In this document: positions 48,098-61,090 of the stretch, piece by piece
How the letters are laid out: each line of letters opens with the position of its first letter
Position numbering within the stretch: position 1 is the first letter of the stretch
Assembly (NCBI GenBank): GCA_030549495.1
Contig: JAUIRK010000897.1
Location: 704,001 to 768,000, forward strand
DNA length: 64,000 nucleotides
Origin: Nectonema munidae
Lineage: Eukaryota; Nematomorpha; Nectonematoida; Nectonematidae
Direction of reading: 5' to 3'
The notes under the pieces: generated by a model
The model's input: only the letters and a program-made list of their open reading frames with translations
The model's database searches: none
Told to the model about the DNA's origin: nothing
Position numbers and translations under genes: made by a program

Positions 48098-51000
48098 AAT
48101 ACCGAACTATAACAGGGAAGGGAAATAATTTTTTGAATCCGTCGTATGGAGCAGTTAAAAGTCCCATTCCAAGATTTTTGGCACCGGAATATACAGATGG
48201 TAAGCTTAGATTTATCTTTTAAAAATTTGATATTTAAAGGTCGGGGGCGTGGGTAAGGTTGGTTCGATGATGAACGCAAGGTCTTGGGTTCGATCCCGCA
48301 TCAAGCTTACTTTTCTCATAGTTCGATACAAGCAGCGCAATTGCGCCTTCTCAATGAAAACAACCAAAGAAAAATATTCGTTTATTCATATCGTAATCAC
48401 GATCATTTTGCTTTTATGAAGAAGAATTTATTTTTTAAATGTCCATTTTGATTTCAACTTTCGTGAAACTCGCGCCATTTATTTGTGATGTTCTTATTCT
48501 GAGTTTCTTTTATTTTTTTTCATGAAACGTTTTCCATTGAATCAGGCCTAGCCAAATTTTTGTATTCGCTAACAATTAATGAAAATAATATAAATCGAGT
48601 TGCTTCTCATCGTAACACTGATCAGGAATGCTTGCTCTTCCACAAATATTAAATTTTGAATATAAAAATCAATAAGAGCAAGATGATAAAATATAAGCTG
48701 CCTTTGCGTGTTTTCATGGACAAGGGGCAGTTGAAAAATGACTTGCCCCTGGGTGGAATCCGAGACCTTGTGCTGTCGAAGCCTTAAAAGTATGTAACGA
48801 AACTTACTCAAATTCTTTTCGCTTTTGCTTGATGCGCATTGCAATGTAACATCATTTTAATTTTTTGACAGGAAAATGTTTTATTTCTCTTTATATAAAA
48901 TTTTACTACTGCATATATAGAATGATATAGGCAGGATTTATTCACACTTGTCATAGATATAATTGGTTTTTTCTCCAGATTTAGATGCATTACTTAGGGA
49001 AATGAAAAAATGTAGGGTATATGAAGAAAGGTATATGAAGAAGACTGCTTAGAACTACATTGAGGAATTTATAATATGAAGAAAATTTGCAAATTTTATT
49101 TTGATTACAAGAATTCGGAATATAACGAAATTCCTATCATAATGAAAAGGAGAACAGATGGGAGTTTGTTTTTTTTATTGAATTCTTTTGGTTTTCAGGT
49201 AAGATTTCCTTTACTTGAAATAAAGCGATAGCTTCATTCATTTTAAAAGTCGGAAAACAGTAATTTTTATACTTCCAACGATTTCATCACAATTTTACTG
49301 AAAAAACGCCTTCAATTTATATATCGTTATTTAAAAATGCTTTCATTAATAAAATAATCCATTGGTGTGCATAAGTGTGATATGTAAATAATTTTGATCT
49401 GTTTAAATACACCATCGGATACAAAACAAGATGTATCTGCTCTATTTAAAACCCTTTCATAATGCCCAGCGCCCACACCGCGCTGATATACGAGACATCA
49501 ATAAATAATTGACCAGATCAATACCTGATTTGGCTGGGGGAAAGAAAGATATTTCGTCTTTATCTAAAAAAGCGTTGGCTAAAATTGGATCCAGTATTTT
49601 CTATGTAAAGGATTGATAACGAGAATCCTATTCTCTTGCTTCTTTATTTAAGATTTCTTGGCTCCACTACAAACAGATGGAACGAATCTTCCCAACCCAA
49701 GATTGGTTTCCACAATGATGCATGAGGCCACATCCAATGCTGACAGCTTGTATGTTTCAAAGTTATTCATGCAGTTCGGACAATACCTTGACCATGACTT
49801 AAGCCTAATCAAGGAATCCACAAGTTTCATTTTTTATACGAAATTAAATTGAAAACAAGCAAATTCACACTGCCTCAATATTTTATTTTGGACCACTTTC
49901 CATTTATCTTCAAAGAGGACATTTAAAGATTTAGACATTTTCAAATTTAGCACCTAATTAATCAATTATCTCCATGGTTGTTTAATTTTACTAAGCAAGC
50001 AGTTTTTAATTTTATTTTTCAAAGATATTTAGTTTCTGTATAAATTTGCATATAGTGACTAGACATTTTTTGTAAAACTAGTAATTTTGTGTTCTTATTT
50101 TTTATTTTTGAAGATAATGGCCGAGAATTAGATTGTTGTGATGCAGATGGAGAGAATCCTTCTTGTCGAACTGTGAGTATAACTGCAGATGCTTTTTTTG
50201 GAGGAGAAGGAATCACATGTCATGGATTTAGCATTTCAGAACATAAAATTGTTGACGGTAAGATTTAGCTAATTTAAAAGTATTCTAAAATTATATACAT
50301 CAAAAACTCTTGATGTAATATATATGTTCATCACAGATTCTCGCTTTTTAATATGACAGAGCTAATGGAAGAGGGGCGGTGTTGTAAAGTGGTATTTACG
50401 TTTTAAGCCATTACTTATCATTCAACACCTATTCTGAGATTAGCTAACTATTGTCGCAAATATGATGCTCTCAAACTAAACCTATTGAAGTATGAATGTC
50501 TTATTTTGTAAATTAATTAGTTTGCAAAAAAAATAAAACTTCATTTAAATGTGGTTAAAGTGTTTAAATAAAATGAGCATTTGGAAATGATCGCTAGACC
50601 TCAGGCTGGCGACCTATCTAGAGTCTGGACGATTTTTCTCACGCCTCCACAATTTAGTTAATTAAATTTTAGTTAATTAATGTTCGTTAGCAGAGTATGA
50701 TTTAGGAATGACCTGATACGCCAAGAAAGCTTTCGGCCTTATCTTTAATAATTGCAGTGCAAACTTCGCTTATTGTAGAGCATGATTTTTACAATGACTT
50801 CACTATGACTCGCCGTTGATGATGATTATATGGTGGTGATGATGATAACCAAAAAATTGGGACTTAGAGGCTCTTTCTCTGTGTGTAAGGGATTATTCAT
50901 TTACGTCAATTACAGGTACACAGCGGCAAATATTATTTAGGCTATTAATTGTAATTAATTTCCAAAAGGCGGATTTTTCTTCCATTGAATTTCCATATGA

Positions 51001-54000
51001 GTATAAACACATTGCTGTGCTTCAATTACTAACTTTCCATAAAAACTTGAATATATTTTCAGAAACAAAAGAATTCCATAACTCGGTAACTTCTTTCATT
51101 GATTTATCAACAGTGTATGGATCAACCGAATCGGATGCGAAAGAATTAAAACTTGGCTTCAGAGGTCAGCTTATTTCCTTGATTTCTTATGTTCTTTCAA
51201 CTTTATAAAAGCAGATCGCCTGGTCATAAAACTTGTCTTTTTTCTAGGTTTATTAAGGTACTCATTCTTGCATGATCAAGAATTTTTACCAATCATAACA
51301 AATGATGACCGTTGCATTGGAGTGACGAGCGATGGATCGCTAGACTGTGCTTTAGGAGGTTAGTGAACTTGTTTTTGTTTTCGCTGCATCTGCCTCTAAT
51401 CCAAGGAAACCACGAGCTCCTATTTATTTTGTGGCTCTAATGAAAATAAGCATAAAAGTCGAGAGAGTTGTTCTATTTTCATTTTGTGAAAAATAAAAAA
51501 CTACAAAATCTTAGTATGGTTGAAACTCCATCAAAATCTTTGAAACGCTTAAATTGCTTGGTTATACCTGCCTACATATAGTGAATGTATTTTAAATAAT
51601 TATCACAAAAAAGATTAACTTTAAAAAGTAGTCTTTTAATGCCGCAGCTATTAGAAAAAATATTTTTCAAGTATCGATAGTGGTGTTTATATTCTTCGAG
51701 AAAAAATTCTTGGGTCGTTTACTCTACATGCACAGTATCTATTTTGTAGGAGATATAAGAATCAACGAACAGTTTGGCTTGACTGCAATGCACACGATTT
51801 TCTTGCGTGAACACAACAGAATTGCCAGAAGACTTTCCCATTTGAACTCTCATTGGAGTAATGATCGCATCTTCTATGAAACCAGGTAAGTACCCAGTAT
51901 TTATATTTGACAGAGAAGCATATGGAATGAAGTTGGGTCCACCATTCAACTTTTGCTCTGACACACACTAGGCAGCCGGTCACTAGTCACGAGCGCCAAT
52001 ACACTTGATGATCGCTCTGCGCAAAATCAATATACCCGCCTTTCTTCATCAATCAATATATCAATACCCGCCTTTCTTCATCAATCAATATATCAATACC
52101 CGCCTTTCTTCATCAATCAATATATCAATACCCGCCTTTCTTCATCAATCAATATATCAATATACCCGCCTTTCTTCATCAATCAATATATCAATATACC
52201 CGCCTTTCTTCATCAATCAATATATCAATATACCCGCCTTTCTTCATCAATCAATATATCAATACCCGCCTTTCTTCATCAATCAATATATCAATATACC
52301 CGCCTTTCTTCTTTATAAATTGATTTGGATAAAATTTAAAGAAGCCCATTTTTATTTAGTTGGTGGTCGGCGAGCCATTGCGCCTACAAGGGCTAGAGAG
52401 TTTAATATTAAAGACCAAGGATGTCAAAGGGGTCAATCCGTCTACATTTGTATAACGGATTCAAGATGTTGTTATTCAAGCGAGCTAGTGCTAACCGTTA
52501 GCTCTTATTAAGAGTGTGCTTTAGTGACTTCTTACTACTAACATTTTTATATTAAGCCAAGATTAATTCTCGTTGTTTATTACAGAACAATTTTGATTGG
52601 GCTTTTTCAAAAGGTGGTGTACGAAGAATTTTTACCGATTGTAATTGGAAGAGAAGTGGCAACTGAATTTGGTTTAGATTTCGACACGTGTGGCTTTAGC
52701 ACTAGTAATTTTTAATATTTCAAAACCACTTTAATTTTACAAAGATGTTTCAAGCATACTCACTTATGTTTCTCGCACTTGTGTTCACTTGTCTGGGCAG
52801 TAAGTGGGTAATAAGAGTAAAGAAGTTTATTTGTCATTTTCTTTACACGTATTGATTGATTGAATCTATTTTATTTTTAAGAACTAACATGATTTGATTT
52901 TTATTTTTCACTATATAAAATGAAAATATGCGGATGCTTTAAAACATTAAATTACCTATATATCTTATGCGTTGGTGTGAAAGATTTAACACTTGAATCT
53001 CCTTTGACTTTTTTAATAAAATTGTTACGCATTTCATTCGATTCATGATTATGCTCAATCTCCTTTTTTATAATTGAAAAATTCCCATTAATATCTTTCA
53101 TATTTACAATTTTACCTAAAATAACATATTGAGCCAATATATTTCATGTTTTCCTTTGTTTGTTAAAATAATTTTGTTCTTTGGGCTATAATATTTTCCA
53201 AATTAAAAGGAACAACTCAAAATAAAATCTTCTTTTTTATAGTATGTAAAACCTCCAATGGATTTGAACCATTTTATAAAAATTTAGTAAAAATAGATGT
53301 GAAAATATTGAAAACTGAACAAAAATAGTAATATTGAAGAAATAAACTGGAAGAAATAAACTATACGGAAAATAATCGTAAATTTCCTTAGCTTCTACAA
53401 TTAAAAATGGTATTAACTGAAAAAAGGAACCTAATCCCGAATATCTTAAGCCTCTACATTCTACAACGTAAAAATGATAACTGGAAAAAGGAAGTTTTTT
53501 TCAAAGCTTTTTTCAGTGAACTTTTTTCACTACTATTTTGTCCCGGCTTGATAATGTAAAATTCTGGCAACCTTATGTGCCTGAAAATAGTTTGATGGCT
53601 TTAAAATATAAGGAGCTAAATGTATTCAAGGGTGTAACTTATACGTGCAAAGAAAATTAGTTCAGCAATATTCCATTGTAAATGATTAAAAACTTATGCG
53701 AATCTCAAGAAAAATTAGAACTATTTTTGTTAAGTTATATATTCATCAACTTGAACTAGCTCACAATACATTTATTTAACCTCTATTTTTTTTAGAATAT
53801 GATCCTTACTTGAATGCTGGTACACATTTGGTATTTAGTACAGCGGCTTTTCGCTTTGGACACAGCTTAATTCCTACGGATTTCAAATTCATTGACGATG
53901 AAGGAACTACTGTTGAAACAGTTCCCATTGAAGATGTACAAATTATTAATTTTATACTTTTTTAAATCAAGAATGCTTATTATGTCATTAAAAATGATCA

Positions 54001-57000
54001 AAGCTTACACGTTAGTATTTAAAAATTTCACCCCTTAAATGATAAATGTTTCATTCAGTTTGTTTCTTTTGGCATTATTAGTGTTATTGGAGTTTTATTG
54101 CCTTCGTTTAAAAAGAATGAAATTTTGGCAAAGTAAAGATAATAATAATCAGTCAGGGTAAATAATTTGAACAAGATATTTGTAAATAACAAATTTTAAA
54201 AAGTTTAGATTAAACATACGCATCCTTCATTTGTATATTTTGTCAGCGAAATTTCAATAATATGCAGTAATATATCTTGCTAAATTACTTAACGATGAAG
54301 GATAGCTGAATTCGCTAATTGATTTTAATAAAAATTAAATTTTAGGCCTTCCATCGCATTTCTATTTTTGAAGATGCTACGCTCAAAATTGAAGATCTTT
54401 TCCGAGGTCTTTTTATGGAACCTGCAAAAGCGTTTGATCGATTTGTTGTAAATGGTGTCAGAAATCTCCTCTTTCTAGAAGAAGGAGCAACAGCTGGTAT
54501 CAATTTTGTCATTACCTCAGCGCCAGTAGACTTTAAGTAGCAAGCACTCGTATAATTCTTGACTATGAGCTAGCCTGGACAGGAGATGATTCAGAACCTA
54601 TTGTAAAATAATTTTTTAATGTGCTGCAATATCATAAATTTGGGTAATTCCAATACTAATAAAATGAGATGTATATAACAAAAGGCAATTAGGAGTGTGT
54701 TCGATCTAGGTTTTAGGCCTCGTACCAGAGTTGGCAAGATCAGATAAATTTATTGAAAAGTATGTAGAAATAAATGTGAGCAGGGTTCAAATAATACGCA
54801 AAAACTTAAAAACAAAAAAAAGCATACTATATACCAATTTAAATATTTCAAAAAAAAAGGTTAAAATGAAATTTCCGAAAAAGGAGTCCAATATAAAAAG
54901 GAGACGTACAAATGAGTAGATAGATTTAAGAGGATTTGATACAAAGAAGAGTTTTATTTGACAAGCATAAATTATGAGTTTTATACATTACCATTATCCC
55001 TTTTTATAAATAAATGTGTTCTGAGCCTTTTATCAAGTATTTTCAAGAACTTTTTTTAATAGAAGGATATTTTTGTATAGTTTGTTCCGATATATTTTCT
55101 TTTTTTTGTTTTGAAATTTAATAACAATAAACTTCTTCTTCTATTTAGCTGTGGGTGGAAAGGGGAGGCGAATGCGAGAAAAAATATTTTATGGTATATA
55201 AAGCTTCAATAATGCATTCCTTACGCATTTATTGTATGATCAAAAATGTTCACTTTTTTTAAAGAGTGTTTGACATTCGAAACTGAGAAAACAACTGTTA
55301 TGAAAATCCAAAAAAATCTAAAGATGCATGTTGTTATAAATATAGAAAATATGGCGTAGCCAAAGGAGTGCGCCGTTTTATACTGTAATGTAATGCGCTA
55401 TAAAAAAATTGGGGCCCCTGCTTTCGATTTCTACCTACCATCAATGACGCATGTGGTGTAGCACGCTGGACCAGTCGAGGGTAGATATTTTTTATACTTC
55501 CAATGATTTTTCCAAAATACCCAAGCACTTTAATTAAAATCCATCAAAAGCCCTTGAAGCTATCTTTTCTCAGTCCTTGTGAATGATCTGTAACAACGAG
55601 AATAATCACATCTAATACAAACGCTTTGCATTAAAAAGCATGCGCTGCCACTTAACTGCATGGATATTTTGTAGGAATGGATTTGGTGTTGTTGAACATA
55701 ATGAGAAGTAGAGATCACGGAATTCCAAAGTACGCAAAATGGAGAAAGTTCTGTCAATTGTCTGAAGTGAATACGTTTGACGATCTTGCTTCACTTTTTG
55801 ATACGAGTACAATTACCATTTTGAGAGGATTATATGCCAGGTAAGTCCTCATTTTTCTCTATTTCAAAGCGAAAGAAATTGAGGGAAGCATTTTTACTTT
55901 AGTAGACCAAACTCCGGAAATCTTTCGCAAGTGATTGTGAATCGCTTTTAGAAAAGAATAAAATACTCAAAAAACATAGATAGGGCTGATTGTACATTAT
56001 TGACTCTCGAGTCAGCCTATAAAGCTTAATTATTATTATTGGCCTCTAATTGATGGATAAATTTTCAAATGCGCTGTAAAAATATCTGCTAGGTAAGCTA
56101 CATGTTGGTGGAGGACTGCGAGTTTTTGTGCCAGTGACAAAGCGACCCATTGTAAGAATTCAATTATAGTGGAAGCGGATAAGGCATTTCACTTTGGGAG
56201 GCCATGGCACCTCGGCATGGAGTAAAAGTATTTCAAATCGAATTCAATGTTCTTGCTTTGATTTCGGTCACACGTGTTGCTATGCTGGTCAAGGAAGTGA
56301 TTTGAGGTGGAGTGATGTTTTTGGCAACAAAATCTTAACAATGAATAATAATGATAACCTAGATGGCTGTACAATTGTAAGTTCTGGCTTGAAAACTGCA
56401 AGAAAACCTGGACAGCGACCTACCAACTTTGTTCACTGGCACAAGCTCTTCATCGTTATTTTTTGTTCGGAAAACTCAAGCGAATAGAAACTTTTGATGA
56501 AGATTATATTTATAAATTATTCGTACATATGTTAAGAGCAAAGATACGTTAAGTGCAAAGTTTGCTCGTCCACTCAATTCTATGTGCCGTAACATTGCAA
56601 AGATTTTGTTCAGTATCGGCAACCATATTGTCTACACGCTTCTGTACCGTGTGGTCCAGAGAATTGGTTCAGCATTTTTTTCAAAACATCAATGAAAAGA
56701 GCAAGAGATGACCAATCGTATGGACTTTAGTTATTCTTGTAAGCATATAGAGGAGCCGTTCTTTAGTGGAACACCCACGTGAAGAGTTGGTGTTAAATTT
56801 ATTAAGATTTTAAGTGTCTAGTAGGATTATTGTAAGGATATTTTGCGATTCCGTATAACTCTGATTTTAAAAAGCACACGTGGCATTTCATTTTTTGTTT
56901 CGCAGTAGAAAACCTGGCTCTATTCGAGAATAACTCACAAATTCCACAAAAGCAATTTCTTATTTAGAAGCGATTCAACAGCCCATATTTCACATATTTA

Positions 57001-58644
57001 GCATTATATTATCTGCATTTTTTGCCATACTCAATTTGAATATTCAAAAATATAGTTATTTTAATCAAAAAACTAAAAATAACAGCTCAGATGTTGAAAG
57101 AAGCTGTGAGACAAACTTTTTGTTCGGATAGATGATAAATCTAGAATAAGTATTCTCAACAAAATGAATATTCAATTCAAAAGCTTTATTGGGTAATGTT
57201 GTAGAATCAGTATAATCTCCTAACAATGGAATAGGTTATCCTTCTTGACTGAGAACATAGATGGTAGAAATGATTAAATAGTTTTACTTTTTAGTTTTCC
57301 TTAATTTTGCCTACTTTAGTTCAGATGATATAGAACTGTTTGTCGCAGCGTTGGCAGAAAAACATGTAAATGGTGGCTTGGTTGGAGAAACATTTGCTTG
57401 CTTGATTGCCCTACAATTCAAACTCTATCGATTTGGGGATTCTAGGTGGTTTCAAAATATCGTTCCAAAAAAGCAGTTCAGCTTACGTAATCATCTTTAC
57501 TCCTTACAACATATAATCCTTTATCGAACATCGACCTCACATAAAAGTGGGAAAAGGTGTAGTTAAAGAATCCTTTATGGGAATTGTTTATCAGGGCAGC
57601 CATTTATTTGTTCAATTACCCTTTTTTTAAATCTCTGGTCAGAATTAAGCAACTTGCTAAAAATTGCATGCAAAAATGCCAATCCACACTTTAATTCAAT
57701 ACGTCTTCGGACAAGATATAGAGAATGAAATTACTTAGCACTCCATTCTATGACGTCAGTGGCCCACATAAGTTGCACTATCTGCTAATATACGTAGACA
57801 TGCTAGCACATAATCCGTAGACACCGCCTCTTTTAATGCTTGTAAAATATTTAATATTTGATCTTTTTACTTTATTTTCTTTTTTTAAAAACAGTCCAAT
57901 TAAATGAAATACAAAAATATTCCATGAGCCGATTTCTATGCAACACTATGGATATAAAGTTTGTAACTGAGAAGCCCTTCCAGATTCCAGAAGAATTTAA
58001 GTAAGCGCTCAAGCTTATTTTAAACTGCATTTTGCGATTTGAATGGGTTAGAGAAGTTAGTCTCGCCATTATGATTATTATTATTATTATTATTATTATT
58101 ATCATACTGACTAAACATCTTCGCGATACATGTAAAGTCAACGCGTTAGTTTGATGTTAGTAGTTTACTAAAATCATGGTATTTCATGTCACTATCTAGG
58201 AAAAAAGCTTTTAATATGATTATTCAAAGACATTCCTACTAATAATTAATCTTGCACACAAATATCGTAAATTTTTTTTAGAAAACATTAAAACCTCTGA
58301 CTGAAAACTAAACATTTGAAAAATCCTACTTCCACTTCATTAGAACAAAAATATTGCGAGGCTTAAATTTTGAACTCGTCCAAGTCTATCAAATTTACGG
58401 AAAAGATATAATAAGAGTGGTGCCTGTTCACTAAGGGAGGTTTTAAACAAATTGTGAGTTTCAAGGTTGCGCTGTCAACTCATGAGTATACGCATATTTC
58501 TTATGAAAGTCATTATATAAAGTTTAAAGTATATTTATTCAATTTAGCAACCCCACCTACTCTTGCAAACTATTCCCTGACATTGATCTAAGTTTGTGGA
58601 AAGAGTCGAAAAACATATATTACAATGCTAGAAACTTTCAATAA
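48098..58644 (+). CDS. Heme animal peroxidase, 13 exons, 5' end missing
   Basis: Secreted-type heme peroxidase of the myeloperoxidase/peroxinectin superfamily, which uses hydrogen peroxide to oxidise halides or phenols. Exons: 48098-48199, 49653-49823, 50114-50257, 51063-51164, 51248-51358, 51750-51885, 52586-52704, 53796-53935, 54346-54496, 55675-55840, 57320-57486, 57895-58000, 58548-58644. All have GT-AG borders and phases agree, giving 569 residues plus stop. The product opens at [10 protein letters not shown], the usual start of the catalytic domain. Retained landmarks are distal GQYLDHDL (Gln, Asp, His), calcium loop [19 protein letters not shown] with catalytic Arg and the heme-linked Glu, [13 protein letters not shown], proximal His in [16 protein letters not shown] and the C-terminal PDIDLSLW. 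Glutamine stands where myeloperoxidase has its sulfonium-bond Met, as in other invertebrate peroxidases. The first exon needs one upstream base to complete its first codon, so signal-peptide exons are missing. Confidence 0.95.
48242..48360 (+). repeat. tRNA-derived SINE, copy 3
   Basis: B-box GGTTCGATCC at 48287-48296 and nearly the same sequence as copy 2 from GGTCTTGG onward. It begins about 40 bp after the donor of the first recognised peroxidase exon. Copies 2 and 3 are much closer to each other than to copy 1. Confidence 0.65.
52029..52315. repeat. Minisatellite, 9 units alternating 32 and 34 bp
   Basis: The unit is built on ACCCGCCTTTCTTCATCAAT then CAATATATCA. CCCGCC occurs at 52035, 52067, 52099, 52131, 52165, 52199, 52233, 52265 and 52299, so steps are 32,32,32,34,34,34,32,34. 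Copies are almost identical, which points to recent expansion. It lies in the peroxidase intron between 51885 and 52586, so its open frame is not coding. Confidence 0.9.
53200..53795. other. Part of a peroxidase intron
   Basis: The intron 52705-53795 is AT-rich with no recognised element. Confidence 0.6.
56100..56487 (+). other. Unexplained open, Cys-containing stretch in a peroxidase intron
   Basis: Lies in the intron between peroxidase exons ending 55840 and starting 57320, so it is not part of that protein. The frame from about 56194 reads [32 protein letters not shown] and later [18 protein letters not shown], with a mixed composition unlike nearby AT-rich intron. Broken readable pieces continue to about 56720. 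It could be an old transposon or pseudogene; I recognise no family. Confidence 0.2.
58074..58103. repeat. ATT microsatellite
   Basis: About nine ATT units in the last-but-one peroxidase region intron (58001-58547). Confidence 0.9.
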
Positions 58645-58699
58645 AAGACTCCTTTTCTTTGTTCAAGAATTGAAAAAAAAATTTTTATTACATTCTTCT

Positions 58700-58705
58700 A
58701 ATAAA
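58700..58705 (+). promoter_or_regulatory. Candidate peroxidase polyadenylation signal
   Basis: AATAAA, 56 bp after the peroxidase stop. A second AATAAA (58640-58645) overlaps the stop codon itself, so the downstream one is the better candidate. Confidence 0.5.
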
Positions 58706-58789
58706 ATTTGTTATTTTCAACTAAATCATTCATGTCTATTTTTTCTTATTTTTATACGATATTAAGTTGATGATGCGATGAGTAAAAGC

Positions 58790-59605
58790 GAAGCAGAGAC
58801 ACTGTGAAGCACTGAAGCAGTACAAATTCTGCTTGTGTTATGGTACGACGTGCTCTTCCAATTTTGTGAGTAAAGAAATGAAAGGTGAAACAGTAGATTT
58901 GAGTGCTGCAATGGATTCATTCAACGATTTGATGACTTGGCTAAGGAATCTGAGAATTAATGACTTTGTTCAGGTTCTCGTTACGACAAAGGAATTGGCT
59001 GAAGACATGGAAGTTGATGCAATCTTTCCAGCCAAGCGTCAAAGAAAAAGAAAGAGACAGTATGATGAATCTGCGGAAGACTTCACACCTGAAAATGCTA
59101 CAGAATAAACTGCTTCACCAGAATTGTGGACACTGCTATCCAGTCCTTGCAGCCGAGATTTGAACAGCTGAAATCAAACATAAATTTATTCAGGTTTCTT
59201 GTCAGCTTCAAAAGCATTCAACGTGATGATATACGGAAGTTTGCAGAAAGCCTCGAGCAAGCATTAACATTATCAACTGACCAGTCTGCAGATATATGTG
59301 GGCGTGAATTACCTGATGAAATTGAATCATTAAGAAATATTCTACCAAACACTGTCAAAACCCGGGTAGAAATTTTGACTTATCTGTCCACTAATGGGAG
59401 ATACACTGCTTTCCCAAACTACTTCGTTGCGCTCAGAATATTTTTAACAATACCTGTAACTGTGGCATCTGGTGAAAGAAGCTTCTCGCGCCTTAAACTA
59501 AACAAAACTTACTTGAGATCAGCAATTCACGAAGATAGATTGAACAACTTGGCAATTCTTTCAATTGAGCGTGATCTATGCAGAGAACAGAATTTTGATA
59601 ACTAG
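58790..59605 (+). pseudogene. hAT transposase C-terminal half (ZMYM1-like), broken
   Basis: Two open pieces in different frames: 58790-59108 (VDLSAAMDSFNDLMTWLRNL, FPAKRQRKRKRQYDE) and 59126-59605 (DTAIQSLQPRFEQLK to NFDN and a stop). A frameshift near 59110 separates them. IFLTIPVTVASGERSFSRLK followed by LRSAIHEDRLNNLAILSIE is the hAT dimerisation region of the group that includes ZMYM1-like proteins. The N-terminal half with the catalytic core is absent. It starts about 150 bp after the peroxidase stop, same strand. Confidence 0.8.
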
Positions 59606-60347
59606 GGCGGCCCTGTTGACACCTACACTGATTTTTTAATTTTTATAAATAGAATAAAATACTGATGATCTTTAGTATTTTATGACTTGGGTTTTTAGCT
59701 GATTATTAGCACAAGCATCAAATATAATAGGATAATTTTTATAAATTTTAATATTTAAAACAAAATTTTGCACTAGTTATCGACAGAATCTACTTTTTGC
59801 TAACGAATCTTGTTTCAATGCCAACATAATCTCCACTTTCTAGTTTTTAAACTTTTTATAAAGGTAATTGTTTCAAAAAATTTAGTTTATACTTTAATGT
59901 TTTTATAAAAATATAAATGGATATTAGTTACAAAAAATTAATGAAATAATTTTTTTATATTTTTTGATTTTTATTTATGAAAAAAATAGAGTTGATTTAA
60001 AGGAAAGGGCCGTATTTTTAATCAAAAAAGGCTGCATGTTTTAGACTGCTGCTCAAGAGCGTTTTTCCCACAATTCAAAATGTCAAACGCCTTCAAAAGG
60101 GCTTCTAGTGTAGAATTAAAGCTATGAATTTTGCATAAGAGAAAACACTATACGAAATAAAAGAAGGACATCTTAGTTTAAAGAAAATGATTTGAAAAAT
60201 ACCCAAATAAATCAAATAAAAAATTAACTAAATCAAAAAAAAAAACCTCAAGAGTACATGTTACCAAAAGATGAAGTATTTAATAATGATTTGAATGATG
60301 CTTCAAATTGTTCTTTGTGTATGTTCATCTAACTTTTGTTTATACAG
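59606..60347. other. AT-rich region without a gene
   Basis: Follows the hAT relic. No exon to join to the pair at 60348 was found here. Confidence 0.5.
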
Positions 60348-60743
60348 TACTCTGTTTATTTTATTTATCCCCAAGTTACTGTAATTTACAAAAATTCAAC
60401 TCCTACTCCAAGTACTAAAAACGTAATAAATTTAACGCCAACTCTTCACTTGCGATTTCGACTAAAGATGAGACACTTCATATGCAAAAATCAAACTTTG
60501 ACACGTGGCCTACTTCTGAGCGCAAATGAAATTCAGGTGAGCAATTTTTTATGAAACAGTTCGACAATGTATAAACAAACATTCAAATATATTTTCAAAA
60601 ACTTACTATTTACATAAGAATTTAATGTAGTTATATTTTCAATCATAGTTAATAAATTTCAGCTGGAACACTACCTATCTTTCATAATTAAACAAGACTG
60701 TCTAATAAATTCATTTTGTGAATCTCTAGAAGAAAAATGCTAG
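60348..60743 (+). CDS. Orphan two-exon 3' end of an unrecognised gene
   Basis: Two exons, 60348-60536 and 60663-60743, join in phase 0 across a 126-bp intron. The first follows TTTATACAG and ends at CAG|GTGAGC. The second follows AAATTTCAG and ends in TAG. Together they give 89 residues: a Thr/Ser/Pro-rich start, a basic RFRLKMRHF, then LTRGLLLSANEIQ joined to LEHYLSFIIKQDCLINSF. I recognise no family. An internal ATG (Met in LKMRHF) could be a start, but the frame is open back to the acceptor, so upstream exons are more likely; none is visible before the hAT relic at 58.8-59.6 kb. It could be a surviving gene end, a separated exon pair, or chance. Confidence 0.35.
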
Positions 60744-60783
60744 GAAGATTTTATTCAACTTAAATGTAGATTTTCGCTATTTT

Positions 60784-61090
60784 TTACTTGATCACAAGAA
60801 AATTATACGAAGATAACTGATGAACGACTATGGATAAAAGACATTTACGACTTTTCTTTGGAGTAGTGTAATTGCTTAGAAAAATCTTTTTCCATTGTTG
60901 ACGCGAGGTGTATTTACAAATATAACTACAAGTGCAAAAAAGGCGTTCAACACCTACTTGAGTAGCTAGTAGACAAAGAGTGTTGCCGTATCTTGTATTA
61001 TCATCCAGGATTAAAATGCTTCGCTTCGTGGACATAAACTCGTACAATGGTTTAAATTTGGAATCAAATGAATCGGAAATTGATTTAAAA
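60784..61090 (-). other. Open stretch resembling one ankyrin repeat
   Basis: Minus-strand frame of about 100 residues. The part DDNTRYGNTLCLLATQVGVE fits the ankyrin pattern (Gly-Asn-Thr, a Leu-Leu-Ala helix, then a Gly turn). It lies tail-on between the orphan exon pair and UTP4, with no clear partner exons. It may be a gene relic or chance. Confidence 0.15.

Noticed and set aside
52005-52511. 168-residue open frame
   Set aside because: It is the translation of the 32/34-bp minisatellite within a spliced intron.
54731-54919. Lys-rich 62-residue open frame
   Set aside because: Low-complexity AT-rich translation inside a peroxidase intron; no splice or family support.
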